Shown piece after piece: positions 1 through 10,856 of a stretch of 64,000 bases of DNA (positions are counted from its first letter, which is position 1; each line of letters starts with the position of its first letter). Where the stretch lies: contig NZ_JAKIKU010000010.1 in assembly GCF_023283985.1 (NCBI RefSeq), positions 1 to 64,000 of the forward strand, in the 5' to 3' direction. The stretch is from Shewanella electrodiphila. Lineage in GTDB: Bacteria > Pseudomonadota > Gammaproteobacteria > Enterobacterales > Shewanellaceae. Under the pieces are notes generated by a model, which was not told the DNA's origin, ran no database searches, and saw nothing but the letters and a program-made list of their open reading frames with translations. Made by a program: the position numbers and the translations under genes.

Positions 1-2
1 CC

Positions 3-3000
3 ACCGATGTGGCAGAAGATAGCATTGTCACCCTTATTCTTACCGATAGCGCCGGCAACACCCTTGAGGTGACGGGCGTGACTGTTGATGCCAATGGCGA
101 TTACAGCATTGATGGCGTAGATATTTCAAGCCTGGTGGATGGTGACATTACCGTTGATGCATCAGCAGAAGATAGGAATGGAAATACCGTTGTAGCTGAT
201 GCCATCGACAATCTGGATGCCACTGCGCCGACATTAGATATTACTATTGCCGACGCAAGTTTAGAGTTTGGCGAGAGCACTCTCGTTACATTTACATTTA
301 GCGAAAAAGTCACAAACTTTAACCTAACTGACGATGTCATTGTTAGCGGAGGCACATTAAGTGGACTTGTGAGTAACGATGGCGGTGAAACTTGGACTGC
401 TACATTTACGCCAACTGATGGTTACAGTGGTTCAGCGAGCATCACTGTTAATGATGATACCTATACCGATTTATCAGGAAATCTCGGTTCAGGAGATAGT
501 GAATCACTTACTATTGCTGACAACACTGTTGATGCTGTTGATGATGTTGTAGGTACTATATTCTCTACTGCTGCAGACTCAGCTAACAATTGGATTAGCC
601 CAGTAAACGCAGATGGTGAGGCTGACTTTGTAATTAGCGCAAGAAATGCTGATGGTACTACGGGTGTTCTAACTTACAACGAAGGAACAAATCAACTTGG
701 TGTTGATGGCTCTCCAAGAGCCTCAGGACAAATTGCAGATCAAATTGAGTACGATTCTGCTACTGGCACTTCAGAAGCCATTGTCATCGACTTTAATGGC
801 TTAGTTAATGAAGCTACATTTACCGTATCTAAAATGTTTGCTGACGAAAATAGTGGCGAGCAAGGTACTTGGTATGCTTATTACAATGGTCAACTCGTCG
901 CCTCCGAGACATTTACAACAACAGAGGGCACTACCGGTACCTTTACTATCAATACCGGAAACATAGTCTTTGATCAGTTAGTTTTTGAAGCCGCGCCTAC
1001 AATCAGTGAAGAAAATGGTGGTTCTCCATTGGCTGACTCTTCTGATTATTATCTTGATTCCGTCACGGTTACAGGTCCAGCGCTAGTTGATGCATTTGTG
1101 GTTCAAGAAGATCAAACTTTAACTATTACCGATATTGCTGAAGGTTTATTAGCTAATGATACCGATGCGCAAGGTCATAGTTTCAATATCAGTCATATCA
1201 ATGGAACAACATTCACACCAGGACAAGCGGTCACATTAACCAGTGGCGCAATCGTCACAATTAATGCTAACGGTACTTATACTTATGACGTAAATGGTGC
1301 TTTTGACTCCTTAACTGCAGGTGAATTGGATACAGATACTTTCACTTACACTATTACAGACCAATATGGTGCTGTAGATACTGCTACTGTCACTATAAAT
1401 ATTGTTGGTGTCAATAATGCGCCAGAGCCTGTTACTGACAATTTTGCCATAATTGAAAATGAGCTTTTAACATTCACAACCGACGATCTGATTAACAATG
1501 ATAACGATGCTGAAAATGATACTTTGACCGTCAGTGGTTTTGCTCCTGATGCATCAGATACAAGTATGATTGATGCAAACGAGGGTGGCGCCTCATTCAC
1601 AACCGCATTAGGCGGCACTATCACCATCAATGCAGATGGCACTTATAGCTACCAAGCGCCTAGCTTAGTTCATAACACCGGTGATGTAATCGTTGATACG
1701 TTCTACTATCAAGTCACTGATGGTACAGGCAATTCAAGCTGGACAGCCATCACTATTGATGTAACAGATACTGCGCCAACCGCTGTAGACGATCTAGATA
1801 GTATTGGTTTTGGTGGAACTGCTTATGGCAATGTAATAACAGGAGCTGGAACTGATGGTTCTGGCGTCGATACTATCGGAGCTGATGCTACTACGGTTAA
1901 GAGCGTGTCATTTGATAATACTACCTACTCCAATTTTGATGCTGATGGCAATCTTACAATCGTGACCGACAAGGGTATTTTGATTGTCAATCAGGACGGC
2001 AGTTATACCTATGAGTCGACTCAAACAGATACTATTGCAGAAAGTTTTGATTACAACGACCTACTCAATAGTAACGGTATTTCATTAAGTGGCATCAATG
2101 ATGTTAACAGCCTAGATTTAACCAATTTAGACGCACCTGGTACAAATATTGGTAGCAATGGAAGTCGTTTGGGCGTTGGTGGTAATGTAATCAATAACTC
2201 AGAAGCTATGATTATTGATTTAGGTACTGACGACAACTTTACTGAAGCGACGATTGGATTGAATGGGGTCAATGGTTCTGACGTAGCGACTTGGACAGCC
2301 TATGCTGCGGATGGTACTACCGTGGTGGCAACAGGAAGCACGACTAACAATAGTATCAACATTATTAGTAATACAGCATTCCAGTATATTGTCTTAACCG
2401 CTGGCAATGGCAGTTATGGCTTAAACAGCTTAACTGCGACATCTGTCGGAGATGGCGTATTAAGTTCAGAAGACTTTAACTACATTCTTGAAGATATTGA
2501 TGGAGACACTTCTGAAGCGACATTAACCGTCAACCAGGATTCAACGCCTATAGCTGACACTGACAGTCAAACTGTGTCAGAAGCTGGACTGGTTGAAGGC
2601 ACAGAGGAAGGCAGTAATTCCCATATTGCTACGGGTAACTTATTAGATAATGACTCAGGAGTTAGTGCTTCAACCTTAATCACATCTATAGATGGTCAAA
2701 GTGCGACTAACGGTATCATAACTATTAATACCGCCAATGGCACGTTAACCGTTTATACCGAAGATGGTGCTGGTATACGTGCAGGTGACTACCAGTACGA
2801 ACTCACGAACACTAATAACACAAGTACTGATTTACTCGAAAGCTTTAACTATATTATCGAAAATAGCAGTGGTGATTCGAGTAATGCTAACCTTGATATA
2901 ACCATCGTTGATGATATGCCAATTGCCAATGATGTGACTCAAAATCTACAAACGATATCAGCACCTATAGCAACCAATTTAACCTTCGTACTCGATGTGT

Positions 3001-5141
3001 CTGGCAGTATGGATGGCAATGCAGGTAATGGTAAAACTTACCTTGAAACAGCCGTAGAATCGTTAACTGCACTGATTAATGAAGTAGATAAAACCGGTAA
3101 CGTAAATATACAAATCATCACATATTCAAGTGGTACGGCTAATTCAGGTTGGTTACTCGATGATATTGATGGTGCGATTAATTACTTAAACAGTTTAGTC
3201 GCAGGTGGTGGTACTAACTATGCAGCTGCAATTAATACTGTAATGAATAGCGGGGATATACCCACTGGCTCAGATCAAGATTTTGTCTACTTTATTTCTG
3301 ATGGCGTACCAACTGGTGGTCAATCAGTAGACGCAGATTTACAAAGTGAATGGCAAACTTACGTTCAAGATAATTATGATATTTCTTTTGGTATCGGTAT
3401 CGGAAATGCTGTCTTAGATGCCTTACTGCCGATTTCTTTCCCAGAAGTTGACGAGAATGAAGAATACGCCATTGTCGTAGACGACGCAGATGACCTTACC
3501 AGTACCATTTTAAACTACTTCGACAATAGTACGATTGTAGGTGATTTGGGGCTGCTTGCAGGCAATAGTACAACTGGTGTATTAATTGGTGCTGATGGTG
3601 GCCGTGTTGATACTGTCATAATAGACGGTGTGACATATACCTATGACCCAGCAAATCCTGAGCAAATATTAACGACAGACTTTGGTGGAACATTTACCAT
3701 TAACTTTGAAACGGGTGAGTACAACTATTTCATTGAAGTTAACAAGAACATTATTAACGAACAGGAAACGATAGAAGTTCAAGTTGTTGATAATGACGGT
3801 GATACTGGGTCATTATCATTAATAATCGAACTTGATTACTATGCGGGTCTTGATGCCAACGTTAATAACATCATTACTAATCAAGCTGATGGCTCAACAC
3901 TCAATATTGATGCTGCTTACTTAACTCACGGTGATGCGACACCTGATTCAGCAGCGATTACCTCTGTTGACGGTGGCGCGACTTTAGCTAACGGCGTTGT
4001 AACGCTTGATAACGCTAATGATGGTGATTCGTTCAACTACACCCTTGAAGGTAATGGTGCGTCAGATAGTGCTGAAGTCACTGTTGACTACCAAACATCT
4101 ACCACGCTTACTGGTACTCATGAAAACGATATAATTATAGGTAAGTCTACTCAGAGTGGAACGCAAGCAATTGTTAATGCTACAGTAAAATCAGGTAACA
4201 CCTATAATGCGACCAACCAATTTGGCTTTGAAGTTGCGGCGCTTGCAGCAGGCTTATCTGTCACTCAAATTCAAATTGATTTACGAGCTGGGACAGATGG
4301 CAATGCTACCTTCGATATTAGTGACACGACAATAGCTGTAGGTAGTGACTCTGTTGGTATTACAGATTCTGCAAGTGACATTTTTGCAGCGATGACATCT
4401 GACAATTCAGTATTAACCATGAACTTTACTGATGGTGACTTTAGCTCTGGAGACTCTTTCTGGTTTGCCTTTGACACAGATAGTCTAGGTAATGATGTCG
4501 GTAGCGACTTAGCGGCACAATTTGTCACCTTCACCATAACCCTAAGCGATGGAAGCAGCCAAACTGCAACCTATGTTGATGATGGGCAAAGTGGATCTTC
4601 AGGTCAGGTCTATTTTTCTGACAGTGTTCTAGATGGCGGTGCTGGTGATGACGTCTTAATTGCTGGCGATGGTAATGATTTACTCATTGGCGGTGAAGGT
4701 GATGACCTATTAATCGGTGGTTTAGGAGATGATTTACTCATCGGTGGCGACGGTAACGATACCTATACCTGGTTAGCAAGTGAAATGGGTAATGACGTTA
4801 TAGAAGGCTTTGATATCAATTCTGATACGTTAGATTTGAGTGATTTATTGCAAGGTGAAAATACCGATAACCTCTCTGATTTCTTAAGTCTTTCATTTGC
4901 AGACGGTAATACCACTATTTCAATAGATGCAGACAACGATAATGTTGTGGATCAAGTCATTGTATTGAATGGGGTTGATTTATCTGATGCTAATAATTAT
5001 TCCACAACCGATGACGGCGTAATAATTAACGGTCTGCTTGATGATGGTGCGCTCATTGTCGACACCGAACCAGCCGTCTCAGCCCAGAGTTCAGCTTTTG
5101 ACCCGTTAGATAACACCCCAGATGGTAATATTATTCCTTAA
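3..5141 (+). CDS. bpfA: Giant RTX biofilm adhesin, C-terminal part (BpfA/LapA type), 5' truncated by window
   Basis: The open frame enters from the left edge, so only the C-terminal ~1710 residues are visible. It is a surface adhesin exported by the type I system encoded next door. Visible parts in order are: Ig/cadherin-like repeats rich in Asp, Thr and Asn with DxDG-type patches; a von Willebrand A domain at about nt 2970-3530 with MIDAS motif DVSGS and SDGVP downstream; more repeats; five Gly-Asp RTX nonapeptides (GGxGDDxLI) at about nt 4630-4770 that should bind calcium; and a ~120-residue C-terminal tail that should hold the uncleaved secretion signal. There is no cysteine-rich region. 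Family knowledge: the N-terminal retention module cut by LapG lies in the missing part. The following genes (ABC, HlyD, TolC, LapG, LapD types) fix the identity as the Shewanella BpfA class. Confidence 0.9.
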   Translation, partial: TDVAEDSIVTLILTDSAGNTLEVTGVTVDANGDYSIDGVDISSLVDGDITVDASAEDRNGNTVVADAIDNLDATAPTLDITIADASLEFGESTLVTFTFSEKVTNFNLTDDVIVSGGTLSGLVSNDGGETWTATFTPTDGYSGSASITVNDDTYTDLSGNLGSGDSESLTIADNTVDAVDDVVGTIFSTAADSANNWISPVNADGEADFVISARNADGTTGVLTYNEGTNQLGVDGSPRASGQIADQIEYDSATGTSEAIVIDFNGLVNEATFTVSKMFADENSGEQGTWYAYYNGQLVASETFTTTEGTTGTFTINTGNIVFDQLVFEAAPTISEENGGSPLADSSDYYLDSVTVTGPALVDAFVVQEDQTLTITDIAEGLLANDTDAQGHSFNISHINGTTFTPGQAVTLTSGAIVTINANGTYTYDVNGAFDSLTAGELDTDTFTYTITDQYGAVDTATVTINIVGVNNAPEPVTDNFAIIENELLTFTTDDLINNDNDAENDTLTVSGFAPDASDTSMIDANEGGASFTTALGGTITINADGTYSYQAPSLVHNTGDVIVDTFYYQVTDGTGNSSWTAITIDVTDTAPTAVDDLDSIGFGGTAYGNVITGAGTDGSGVDTIGADATTVKSVSFDNTTYSNFDADGNLTIVTDKGILIVNQDGSYTYESTQTDTIAESFDYNDLLNSNGISLSGINDVNSLDLTNLDAPGTNIGSNGSRLGVGGNVINNSEAMIIDLGTDDNFTEATIGLNGVNGSDVATWTAYAADGTTVVATGSTTNNSINIISNTAFQYIVLTAGNGSYGLNSLTATSVGDGVLSSEDFNYILEDIDGDTSEATLTVNQDSTPIADTDSQTVSEAGLVEGTEEGSNSHIATGNLLDNDSGVSASTLITSIDGQSATNGIITINTANGTLTVYTEDGAGIRAGDYQYELTNTNNTSTDLLESFNYIIENSSGDSSNANLDITIVDDMPIANDVTQNLQTISAPIATNLTFVLDVSGSMDGNAGNGKTYLETAVESLTALINEVDKTGNVNIQIITYSSGTANSGWLLDDIDGAINYLNSLVAGGGTNYAAAINTVMNSGDIPTGSDQDFVYFISDGVPTGGQSVDADLQSEWQTYVQDNYDISFGIGIGNAVLDALLPISFPEVDENEEYAIVVDDADDLTSTILNYFDNSTIVGDLGLLAGNSTTGVLIGADGGRVDTVIIDGVTYTYDPANPEQILTTDFGGTFTINFETGEYNYFIEVNKNIINEQETIEVQVVDNDGDTGSLSLIIELDYYAGLDANVNNIITNQADGSTLNIDAAYLTHGDATPDSAAITSVDGGATLANGVVTLDNANDGDSFNYTLEGNGASDSAEVTVDYQTSTTLTGTHENDIIIGKSTQSGTQAIVNATVKSGNTYNATNQFGFEVAALAAGLSVTQIQIDLRAGTDGNATFDISDTTIAVGSDSVGITDSASDIFAAMTSDNSVLTMNFTDGDFSSGDSFWFAFDTDSLGNDVGSDLAAQFVTFTITLSDGSSQTATYVDDGQSGSSGQVYFSDSVLDGGAGDDVLIAGDGNDLLIGGEGDDLLIGGLGDDLLIGGDGNDTYTWLASEMGNDVIEGFDINSDTLDLSDLLQGENTDNLSDFLSLSFADGNTTISIDADNDNVVDQVIVLNGVDLSDANNYSTTDDGVIINGLLDDGALIVDTEPAVSAQSSAFDPLDNTPDGNIIP

Positions 5142-5230
5142 ATACAACACTTTGTTGACGCTACGTAGTAATATGTAAGCGTCAATCAAAGAGATTGTTA
5201 ATAATTATAAATATGAAGGATCTATATTAG

Positions 5231-7405
5231 GTGCCAGCAACTGCATCAAACAATCAAGAACAGTGGACGATTTCAGCGTCTCAACGTACCACTGTGGATC
5301 CATTACTTGATTGTTTAGTCTTAATGACAGAACATTTTGGTTCTCCATGCTCAAGTGATTCACTTGCGGCAGGCTTACCATTGACCAGTTCCGTCATCAC
5401 ACCAGAGTTGCTGCCACAAGCTGCAGCTCGAGGCGGTTTGTCAGCAAAATTAACCCGCAAAGATCTAAATCAAATCTCTAATATCTTGATGCCATGCATT
5501 CTGTTATTAAAGGATAAAAAAGCCTGTATTTTACGCAGCATTGATATTGATGCCGATAAAGCGGTTATTCAGTTACCTGAAACGGGTGGACAAGAATCGT
5601 TAACAATAGAAGAGTTAGAAACGCTCTATGTTGGCTACCTATTTTTAGTGAAGCAAGAATTTCGCGGTGATAATAGTTTTGATGTACATATCCATGACAA
5701 TAAAACTCATTGGTTACTGCAAAGTATTAAAGATTCAGCACCTATTTATCGCGATGCTTTAATTGCTTCTGTATTGGTCAATTTATTTGCATTGGTTTCA
5801 CCGCTATTTATCATGAATGTCTATGATAAAGTTGTACCTAATTTAGCCTTTGAATCGCTATGGGTTTTAGCTATTGGTGCAAGTATTGCCTATTTATTCG
5901 ACCTAATTTTGCGTCAATTACGTAGCTATCTAATTGATGTTGCAGGCAAGAAAGTCGATATAATCGTCTCATCGAAACTCTTTGCTAAAGCTATTGGTAT
6001 CCCATTATCTAAGCGTTCGCCCAGTGTCGGTGGCATGGCTCGACAACTGAGTGAATTTGATAGTATTCGAGAAATATTAACGTCTGCGACTATCACAACA
6101 CTAGTCGACCTCCCTTTTGCGCTCTTATTCGTCACAATTATCTATATTGTCGCGGGTGACTTAGCAATTATTCCTATTATTGCTGGCATCATCATCATCG
6201 GATTTACCCTTTATATCCAACCACGCTTAAAAGCCGCCATCGAAGAAAGCAATCGTTTTTCTAGCCTTAAACATGGCCATCTCATTGAAAGCCTTACCGC
6301 ACTAGAGTCAATTAAAGCCAATGGTGCTGAAGGGTTAGTTCAAAAGAGTTGGCAACAAATGATCGGTCATACCGCTAACTGGCAACTAAAGTCGAAAAAG
6401 CTCTCAAATGCAGTCAGTAATGTGGCGAATTTTGTGGTGCAGTTCACCGTGGTTTGCGTGGTGATTTTAGGTGTATATCGCGTTGCAGAAAATGAAATTT
6501 CGATGGGTGGGATTATCGCTGCGGTAATGCTTTCTAGCCGTGCAATATCGCCGATGGCGCAACTTGCTGGTCTCATTACTCGCGGAAACCAAACAGCCAG
6601 CTCACTTCGCCAACTTGATGAAGTGATGAACCAAGAAGAAGAATTTGAGAATAAAGGCCACTTAGTCAGCAAACAACGTCTACACGGTAAAATTGATGCT
6701 GATAACGTCGCCTTTAGTTTCCCTGAAGCTGAAAAGCCAGTTCTGCACCCACTATCAATACACATTAAACCAGGTGAACGAGTTGCCATCATTGGTAGAA
6801 ATGGTTCAGGTAAAAGTACCTTAGCAAAGCTATTAGTGAGTTTATACAAGCCAACACAAGGTAGCCTTCGCTATGACGGCTTAGACACTGGGCAAATACA
6901 CCCTAGTGATTTACGTAAGAACTTTGGCTACTTGCCACAAGATGTGACTCTGTTTCATGGCTCGATCAAAGATAATATTCTTTTTGGTACTCGCCAAGTA
7001 ACTGAACACCAATTAATTAGAGCTGTGCAGTTATCAGGTGTGAGTATGTTCACCAATCTTGAAGCTGAAGGATTGGATCAACAAGTGGGTGAAGGTGGTT
7101 TAGCATTAAGCCGCGGGCAGCGACAAACGGTCGCATTAGCCAGAGCAACGCTAAATGATCCACCTATATTACTAATGGATGAGCCTACTGCCAGCCTGGA
7201 TGCTCGCGCTGAAAAACAATTTATTCGCTCGATGGAGCATGTAAGTAAAGATAGAACGCTATTACTCATAACCCATAAAATGCACTTATTACGTTTAGTT
7301 GACCGTATTATTGTTTTGGATAAAGGTCATGTTGTTGCTGACGGACCTAAAGATAGTGTCCTTGAAAAGATCAATAATGGGTTATTGGCGGGAGGGCGAA
7401 CTTAA
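5231..7405 (+). CDS. bpfB: Type I secretion ABC transporter/permease (LapB/BpfB type)
   Basis: Inner-membrane ATPase that drives export of the adhesin. The 724-residue protein has an N-terminal C39-like domain (about 1-140) in which the catalytic Cys position of true peptidases is occupied by Pro (DPLLDCL), so it should bind but not cut substrate. This is followed by a six-helix membrane domain (about 165-460) and an ATPase domain: Walker A GRNGSGKST near residue 522, signature LSRGQ near 627 (a variant of LSGGQ), Walker B ILLMDEP near 650. The start is GTG with AAGGA 10 nt upstream. Its stop overlaps the next ATG by one base (TAATG), indicating translational coupling. Confidence 0.93.
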   Translation: MPATASNNQEQWTISASQRTTVDPLLDCLVLMTEHFGSPCSSDSLAAGLPLTSSVITPELLPQAAARGGLSAKLTRKDLNQISNILMPCILLLKDKKACILRSIDIDADKAVIQLPETGGQESLTIEELETLYVGYLFLVKQEFRGDNSFDVHIHDNKTHWLLQSIKDSAPIYRDALIASVLVNLFALVSPLFIMNVYDKVVPNLAFESLWVLAIGASIAYLFDLILRQLRSYLIDVAGKKVDIIVSSKLFAKAIGIPLSKRSPSVGGMARQLSEFDSIREILTSATITTLVDLPFALLFVTIIYIVAGDLAIIPIIAGIIIIGFTLYIQPRLKAAIEESNRFSSLKHGHLIESLTALESIKANGAEGLVQKSWQQMIGHTANWQLKSKKLSNAVSNVANFVVQFTVVCVVILGVYRVAENEISMGGIIAAVMLSSRAISPMAQLAGLITRGNQTASSLRQLDEVMNQEEEFENKGHLVSKQRLHGKIDADNVAFSFPEAEKPVLHPLSIHIKPGERVAIIGRNGSGKSTLAKLLVSLYKPTQGSLRYDGLDTGQIHPSDLRKNFGYLPQDVTLFHGSIKDNILFGTRQVTEHQLIRAVQLSGVSMFTNLEAEGLDQQVGEGGLALSRGQRQTVALARATLNDPPILLMDEPTASLDARAEKQFIRSMEHVSKDRTLLLITHKMHLLRLVDRIIVLDKGHVVADGPKDSVLEKINNGLLAGGRT

Positions 7406-8787
7406 TGTCGAACAAGCTCTCAAGCCATGACTTAGAAATGGTAGATGATGTTTATGGCGCCATTATGACCGATGCACCTAGCGGCCATCGGTTAATCATC
7501 TGGTCTCTTACTGCGATGACGATCTGTTTTTTCATCTGGGCTTATTTCTCTGAACTTGATCAAGTCACCTCTGGCATGGGCAAAGTCATCCCATCTTCTC
7601 AAGTACAACTTATTGATAGTTTAGATGGCGGTGTACTCCAAGAAATTTATATACAAGAAGGCATGATTGTCACTAAAGGTCAGCCTTTAGTTAAAATTGA
7701 TGATATTCGCTTTCGTTCTGATTTTGCTCAACAAGAACAAGAAGTCTATAGCCTACAAACCAATGTCATACGCTTGCGATCTGAATTAGACAGTATCGTG
7801 ATTTCAGATATGACTTCAAACTGGCGTGAGCAGGTAAAAATAACCAAACAACCTTTGATTTTCCCTGATGAAATCATCGAAGGTGAACCTAACTTAGTCA
7901 AGAACCAACAAGCAGAATACTCAGGCCGTTTAGACAACCTCAGTAACCAATTAGAAATATTAGTGCGACAAATACAACAGCGACAACAAGAAACAGAAGA
8001 GCTGTCATCAAAAATTACGACACTAACTAAAAGCTACCAACTGATTTCACGTGAACTCGAATTGACCAAGCCATTAGCGCAAAAAGGTATTGTACCTGAA
8101 GTCGAACTATTAAAATTAGAACGCACGGTAAACGACATTCAAGGCGAGCTAAAGACGTTACGATTACTGCGACCTAAATTAAAAGCGACCATGGATGAAG
8201 CGATCCTCAAGCGCCGTGAAGCCGTATTTGTTTATGCGGCAGATTTACGCGCTCAACTTAATGAGATGCAAACAAAATTATCACGTATGAACCAAGCTCA
8301 AATCGGTGCATTCGATAAAATTAGTAAATCGATAATAACATCACCAGTAAACGGTACGATAAAAACTCTACATATGAATACCTTAGGCGGAGTCGTCCAG
8401 CCAGGTGAAGAAATCATTGAAATTGTTCCTTCAGAAGATAAATTGCTAATTGAAACTAAAATCACCCCACAGGATATCGCATTTTTGCACCCTGGCCTGC
8501 CCGCTATAGTTAAAGTAACTGCTTATGATTTCACGCGTTATGGCGGCCTAAAGGGCACAGTTGAACATATCAGTGCCGATACCAGTCAAGATGAAGAAGG
8601 CAACAGTTTTTACACAATTAGAGTAAGAACTGCTGAGTCAAATTTAATAAAAAATGATGGCACAAAGATGCCAATTATTCCGGGAATGCTCACGTCAGTA
8701 GATGTCATCACCGGGAAAAGAACTATCCTTGAGTATATATTGAACCCGATTTTACGGGCAAAAGAGACAGCACTTAGAGAGAATTAG
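7405..8787 (+). CDS. bpfC: HlyD-family membrane fusion protein (LapC/BpfC type)
   Basis: Periplasmic adaptor of the type I secretion system, linking the ABC transporter to the outer-membrane channel. In its 460 residues I see a short cytoplasmic N-terminus, one membrane helix near 27-46, a biotinyl-lipoyl half near 60-95, a long coiled-coil hairpin about 100-300 rich in Gln/Glu/Leu, the second lipoyl half (SPVNGTIKTL) and a beta-barrel C-terminus ending in the family-typical ...SVDVITGKRTILEYIL.PI. Length and architecture are normal for T1SS HlyD proteins. Start overlaps the stop of the ABC gene by one base. Confidence 0.93.
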   Translation: MSNKLSSHDLEMVDDVYGAIMTDAPSGHRLIIWSLTAMTICFFIWAYFSELDQVTSGMGKVIPSSQVQLIDSLDGGVLQEIYIQEGMIVTKGQPLVKIDDIRFRSDFAQQEQEVYSLQTNVIRLRSELDSIVISDMTSNWREQVKITKQPLIFPDEIIEGEPNLVKNQQAEYSGRLDNLSNQLEILVRQIQQRQQETEELSSKITTLTKSYQLISRELELTKPLAQKGIVPEVELLKLERTVNDIQGELKTLRLLRPKLKATMDEAILKRREAVFVYAADLRAQLNEMQTKLSRMNQAQIGAFDKISKSIITSPVNGTIKTLHMNTLGGVVQPGEEIIEIVPSEDKLLIETKITPQDIAFLHPGLPAIVKVTAYDFTRYGGLKGTVEHISADTSQDEEGNSFYTIRVRTAESNLIKNDGTKMPIIPGMLTSVDVITGKRTILEYILNPILRAKETALREN

Positions 8788-8812
8788 CCAAAAAGCCGGG
8801 AGGGTTTTTTAC

Positions 8813-10234
8813 ATGAGAATCAACATTAACCAATGCAAAAGCTTAAACATAATAGCATTGGCAATGTCAGCAATATTTGTCGCACCCATGCTTAACGCTC
8901 AGTCGTTAGAGCAGGCTGTTGCACATACTTTGGATACCAATCCAGAGCTTAGAATAGCGTTTAATCGCTTCAAAGCTCGCGAAGAGCAAGTCAATCAAGC
9001 CATTGCTGGTTATATGCCAACTGTAGATTTAACAGGGGCCTATGGATGGGAACAAACTGATAGTCCTTCAACGCGTCGTAAAAGACAACCAGGTAATGAA
9101 AACCTAGATGAAGGCGTCATGGAGCTTGAACGAGGAGAAGCTGGTTTTAGTATCAAACAAATGCTGTTTGATGGTTTCTATACCAGTAGTGAAGTCGATC
9201 GCTACTCATTCGAAGCAAGCTCAGAGCAGTGGGCTTTATTCGCTGCTGCAGAAGATATTGCACTTGAAGTCAGCAAAGTTTATATGAACTTCATAAAAGC
9301 AGAACAACTATTAGTTCTGTCTGAAAAAAATCTGAAAAGTCATCAAGATATTTATGCGCAAATTAAAGAACGCACTGACTCTGGTCTTGGTTCAATTGCA
9401 GACTTATCTCAGATCTCAGGTCGTTTAGCGCGAGCCAATGCCAATGTAATAGCAGCTAGAAATAACTTATCTGATGCTAAAGCTCAGTATATTCGCATTG
9501 TAGAAACAACACCTGACAATTTAGTGACTCCAGTACCTGATATGGACTTACTGCCGCAGAATGTCGCAGAAAGTGTTGTTATGGCACAAGATAATCACCC
9601 TATTCTTAAATCTGCTAGTAGCGATATTAAAGCAGCAGATAGAGAGCGTAGTTCGGCACAATCTAACTATTACCCTAAATTCTCATTAGAGCTAAATGGT
9701 AATTGGAATAACGATGTCGATGGTGAGGATGGTTATGGTACTGGCACTACATTAGATCCTTACGTCAATGGTTACAGTAATGACCTTGTCGGTATGGTTA
9801 GAGTTAAGTACAACTTATTTTCGGGCGGTAAAGATTTAGCTCGAGAAAAGGAAGCCGCTTACAAAATTAACGAAGCAAAAGAAATCCGCCAGCGTGCACA
9901 TCGCCAAGTTGTCGAAGGTGTGCATTTGTCTTGGAATGCTTATGAGATGCTTGCACCCCAAAAGCAATATATTCGAGACCATGTTATCGCTTCAAAAGAT
10001 ACCCAAGTCGCTTACGCGCAGCAGTTTAACTTAGGTCAACGCAGCTTATTAGATCTGCTTGATACTGAAAATGAGTTGTTTCAAGCCCGTAAAGACTACT
10101 TACAAACTGAATTCGATGAAACCATTGCTAAATACCGTTTATTGAATGCTACAGGGAGATTACTTGATTCATTAAGAGTTACTCGCCCGGATATTTGGCA
10201 AGGGGAACGTGAATATGAAGGGGGAGTAAAATAA
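8813..10234 (+). CDS. aggA: TolC-family outer membrane channel (AggA/LapE type)
   Basis: Outer-membrane exit duct for adhesin secretion. The 473-residue protein has a Sec signal peptide ending near NAQS (residues 1-30) and two repeated TolC-like halves, with periplasmic helices such as ALEVSKVYMNFIKAEQ and the family pattern of NLFSGG near the start of the second half. The ATG start is preceded by GGGAGGG. It lies 25 nt after the HlyD gene, and its stop overlaps the start of the next gene by one base, so it belongs to the same operon. In Shewanella this gene of the bpf locus is known as aggA. Confidence 0.92.
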   Translation: MRININQCKSLNIIALAMSAIFVAPMLNAQSLEQAVAHTLDTNPELRIAFNRFKAREEQVNQAIAGYMPTVDLTGAYGWEQTDSPSTRRKRQPGNENLDEGVMELERGEAGFSIKQMLFDGFYTSSEVDRYSFEASSEQWALFAAAEDIALEVSKVYMNFIKAEQLLVLSEKNLKSHQDIYAQIKERTDSGLGSIADLSQISGRLARANANVIAARNNLSDAKAQYIRIVETTPDNLVTPVPDMDLLPQNVAESVVMAQDNHPILKSASSDIKAADRERSSAQSNYYPKFSLELNGNWNNDVDGEDGYGTGTTLDPYVNGYSNDLVGMVRVKYNLFSGGKDLAREKEAAYKINEAKEIRQRAHRQVVEGVHLSWNAYEMLAPQKQYIRDHVIASKDTQVAYAQQFNLGQRSLLDLLDTENELFQARKDYLQTEFDETIAKYRLLNATGRLLDSLRVTRPDIWQGEREYEGGVK

Positions 10235-10830
10235 TGAAATATGTACTTTTACTGCTCACAATATCACTGACTTTTGGTTGCTCGATGCGCGATATCGTTT
10301 CAATGGACACACAAACTCAGCAAGAGTTTGATCTTAATGACAATGACAGTGATGGCGTTATCATGGCAAGAGAACGCTGTGTAGAAACCGTCATCGGTGC
10401 TGACATAGATAATTATGGCTGTCCTACTGTCAGTGATATTAACGAACGACAAGAACTGCAAATTCTATTTGATAATGACTCTGCTGATATTAATCCACGC
10501 TACTATCAGCAGATAGAAAAAGTAGCACAACTGATGAAAATGTACCCCAATAGCATCGTCGCTATAGAGGGACATTGCAGTAAAACTGGATCCTATGAGC
10601 ATAACTTAGCATTATCACAAGCTCGGGCTGACAATGTGGTTAGTGTGCTTACAGAAACCTTTGGAATTGAAGCTTCACGCCTAAGTGCCACTGGTTACAG
10701 CTATGATAAACCTATTGTTCCCAGTGAAACCCCTGAGGCTAATGAAGCCAATAGAAGAGTCATGGCAGAAGTGACAGCTGATGATACAAAAACCGATATC
10801 AAGTGGCATATTTATAGCGTTGATCAATAA
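10234..10830 (+). CDS. OmpA-family lipoprotein with calcium-type Asp-rich motif
   Basis: Predicted outer-membrane lipoprotein that binds peptidoglycan. Residues 1-16 form a lipoprotein signal peptide with lipobox LTFGC. An Asp-rich segment (DLNDNDSDGVIMARERC, about 31-48) resembles thrombospondin type 3 calcium-binding repeats. The C-terminal ~110 residues are an OmpA-like domain (ILFDNDSADINPRY... and a NRRVMAEV motif). It overlaps the TolC gene by one base. The position in the adhesin operon suggests it anchors or stabilises the secretion/adhesin complex in the cell wall; that role is inference. Confidence 0.85.
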   Translation: MKYVLLLLTISLTFGCSMRDIVSMDTQTQQEFDLNDNDSDGVIMARERCVETVIGADIDNYGCPTVSDINERQELQILFDNDSADINPRYYQQIEKVAQLMKMYPNSIVAIEGHCSKTGSYEHNLALSQARADNVVSVLTETFGIEASRLSATGYSYDKPIVPSETPEANEANRRVMAEVTADDTKTDIKWHIYSVDQ

Positions 10831-10856
10831 AACCTGTCACTAAAAGGAGCTCATTT

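Noticed and set aside
1-5141. CRISPR-like repetition in the adhesin
   Set aside because: The repetition is protein-level domain repetition with diverged DNA, not regular repeats and spacers. No CRISPR array seen anywhere in the window.
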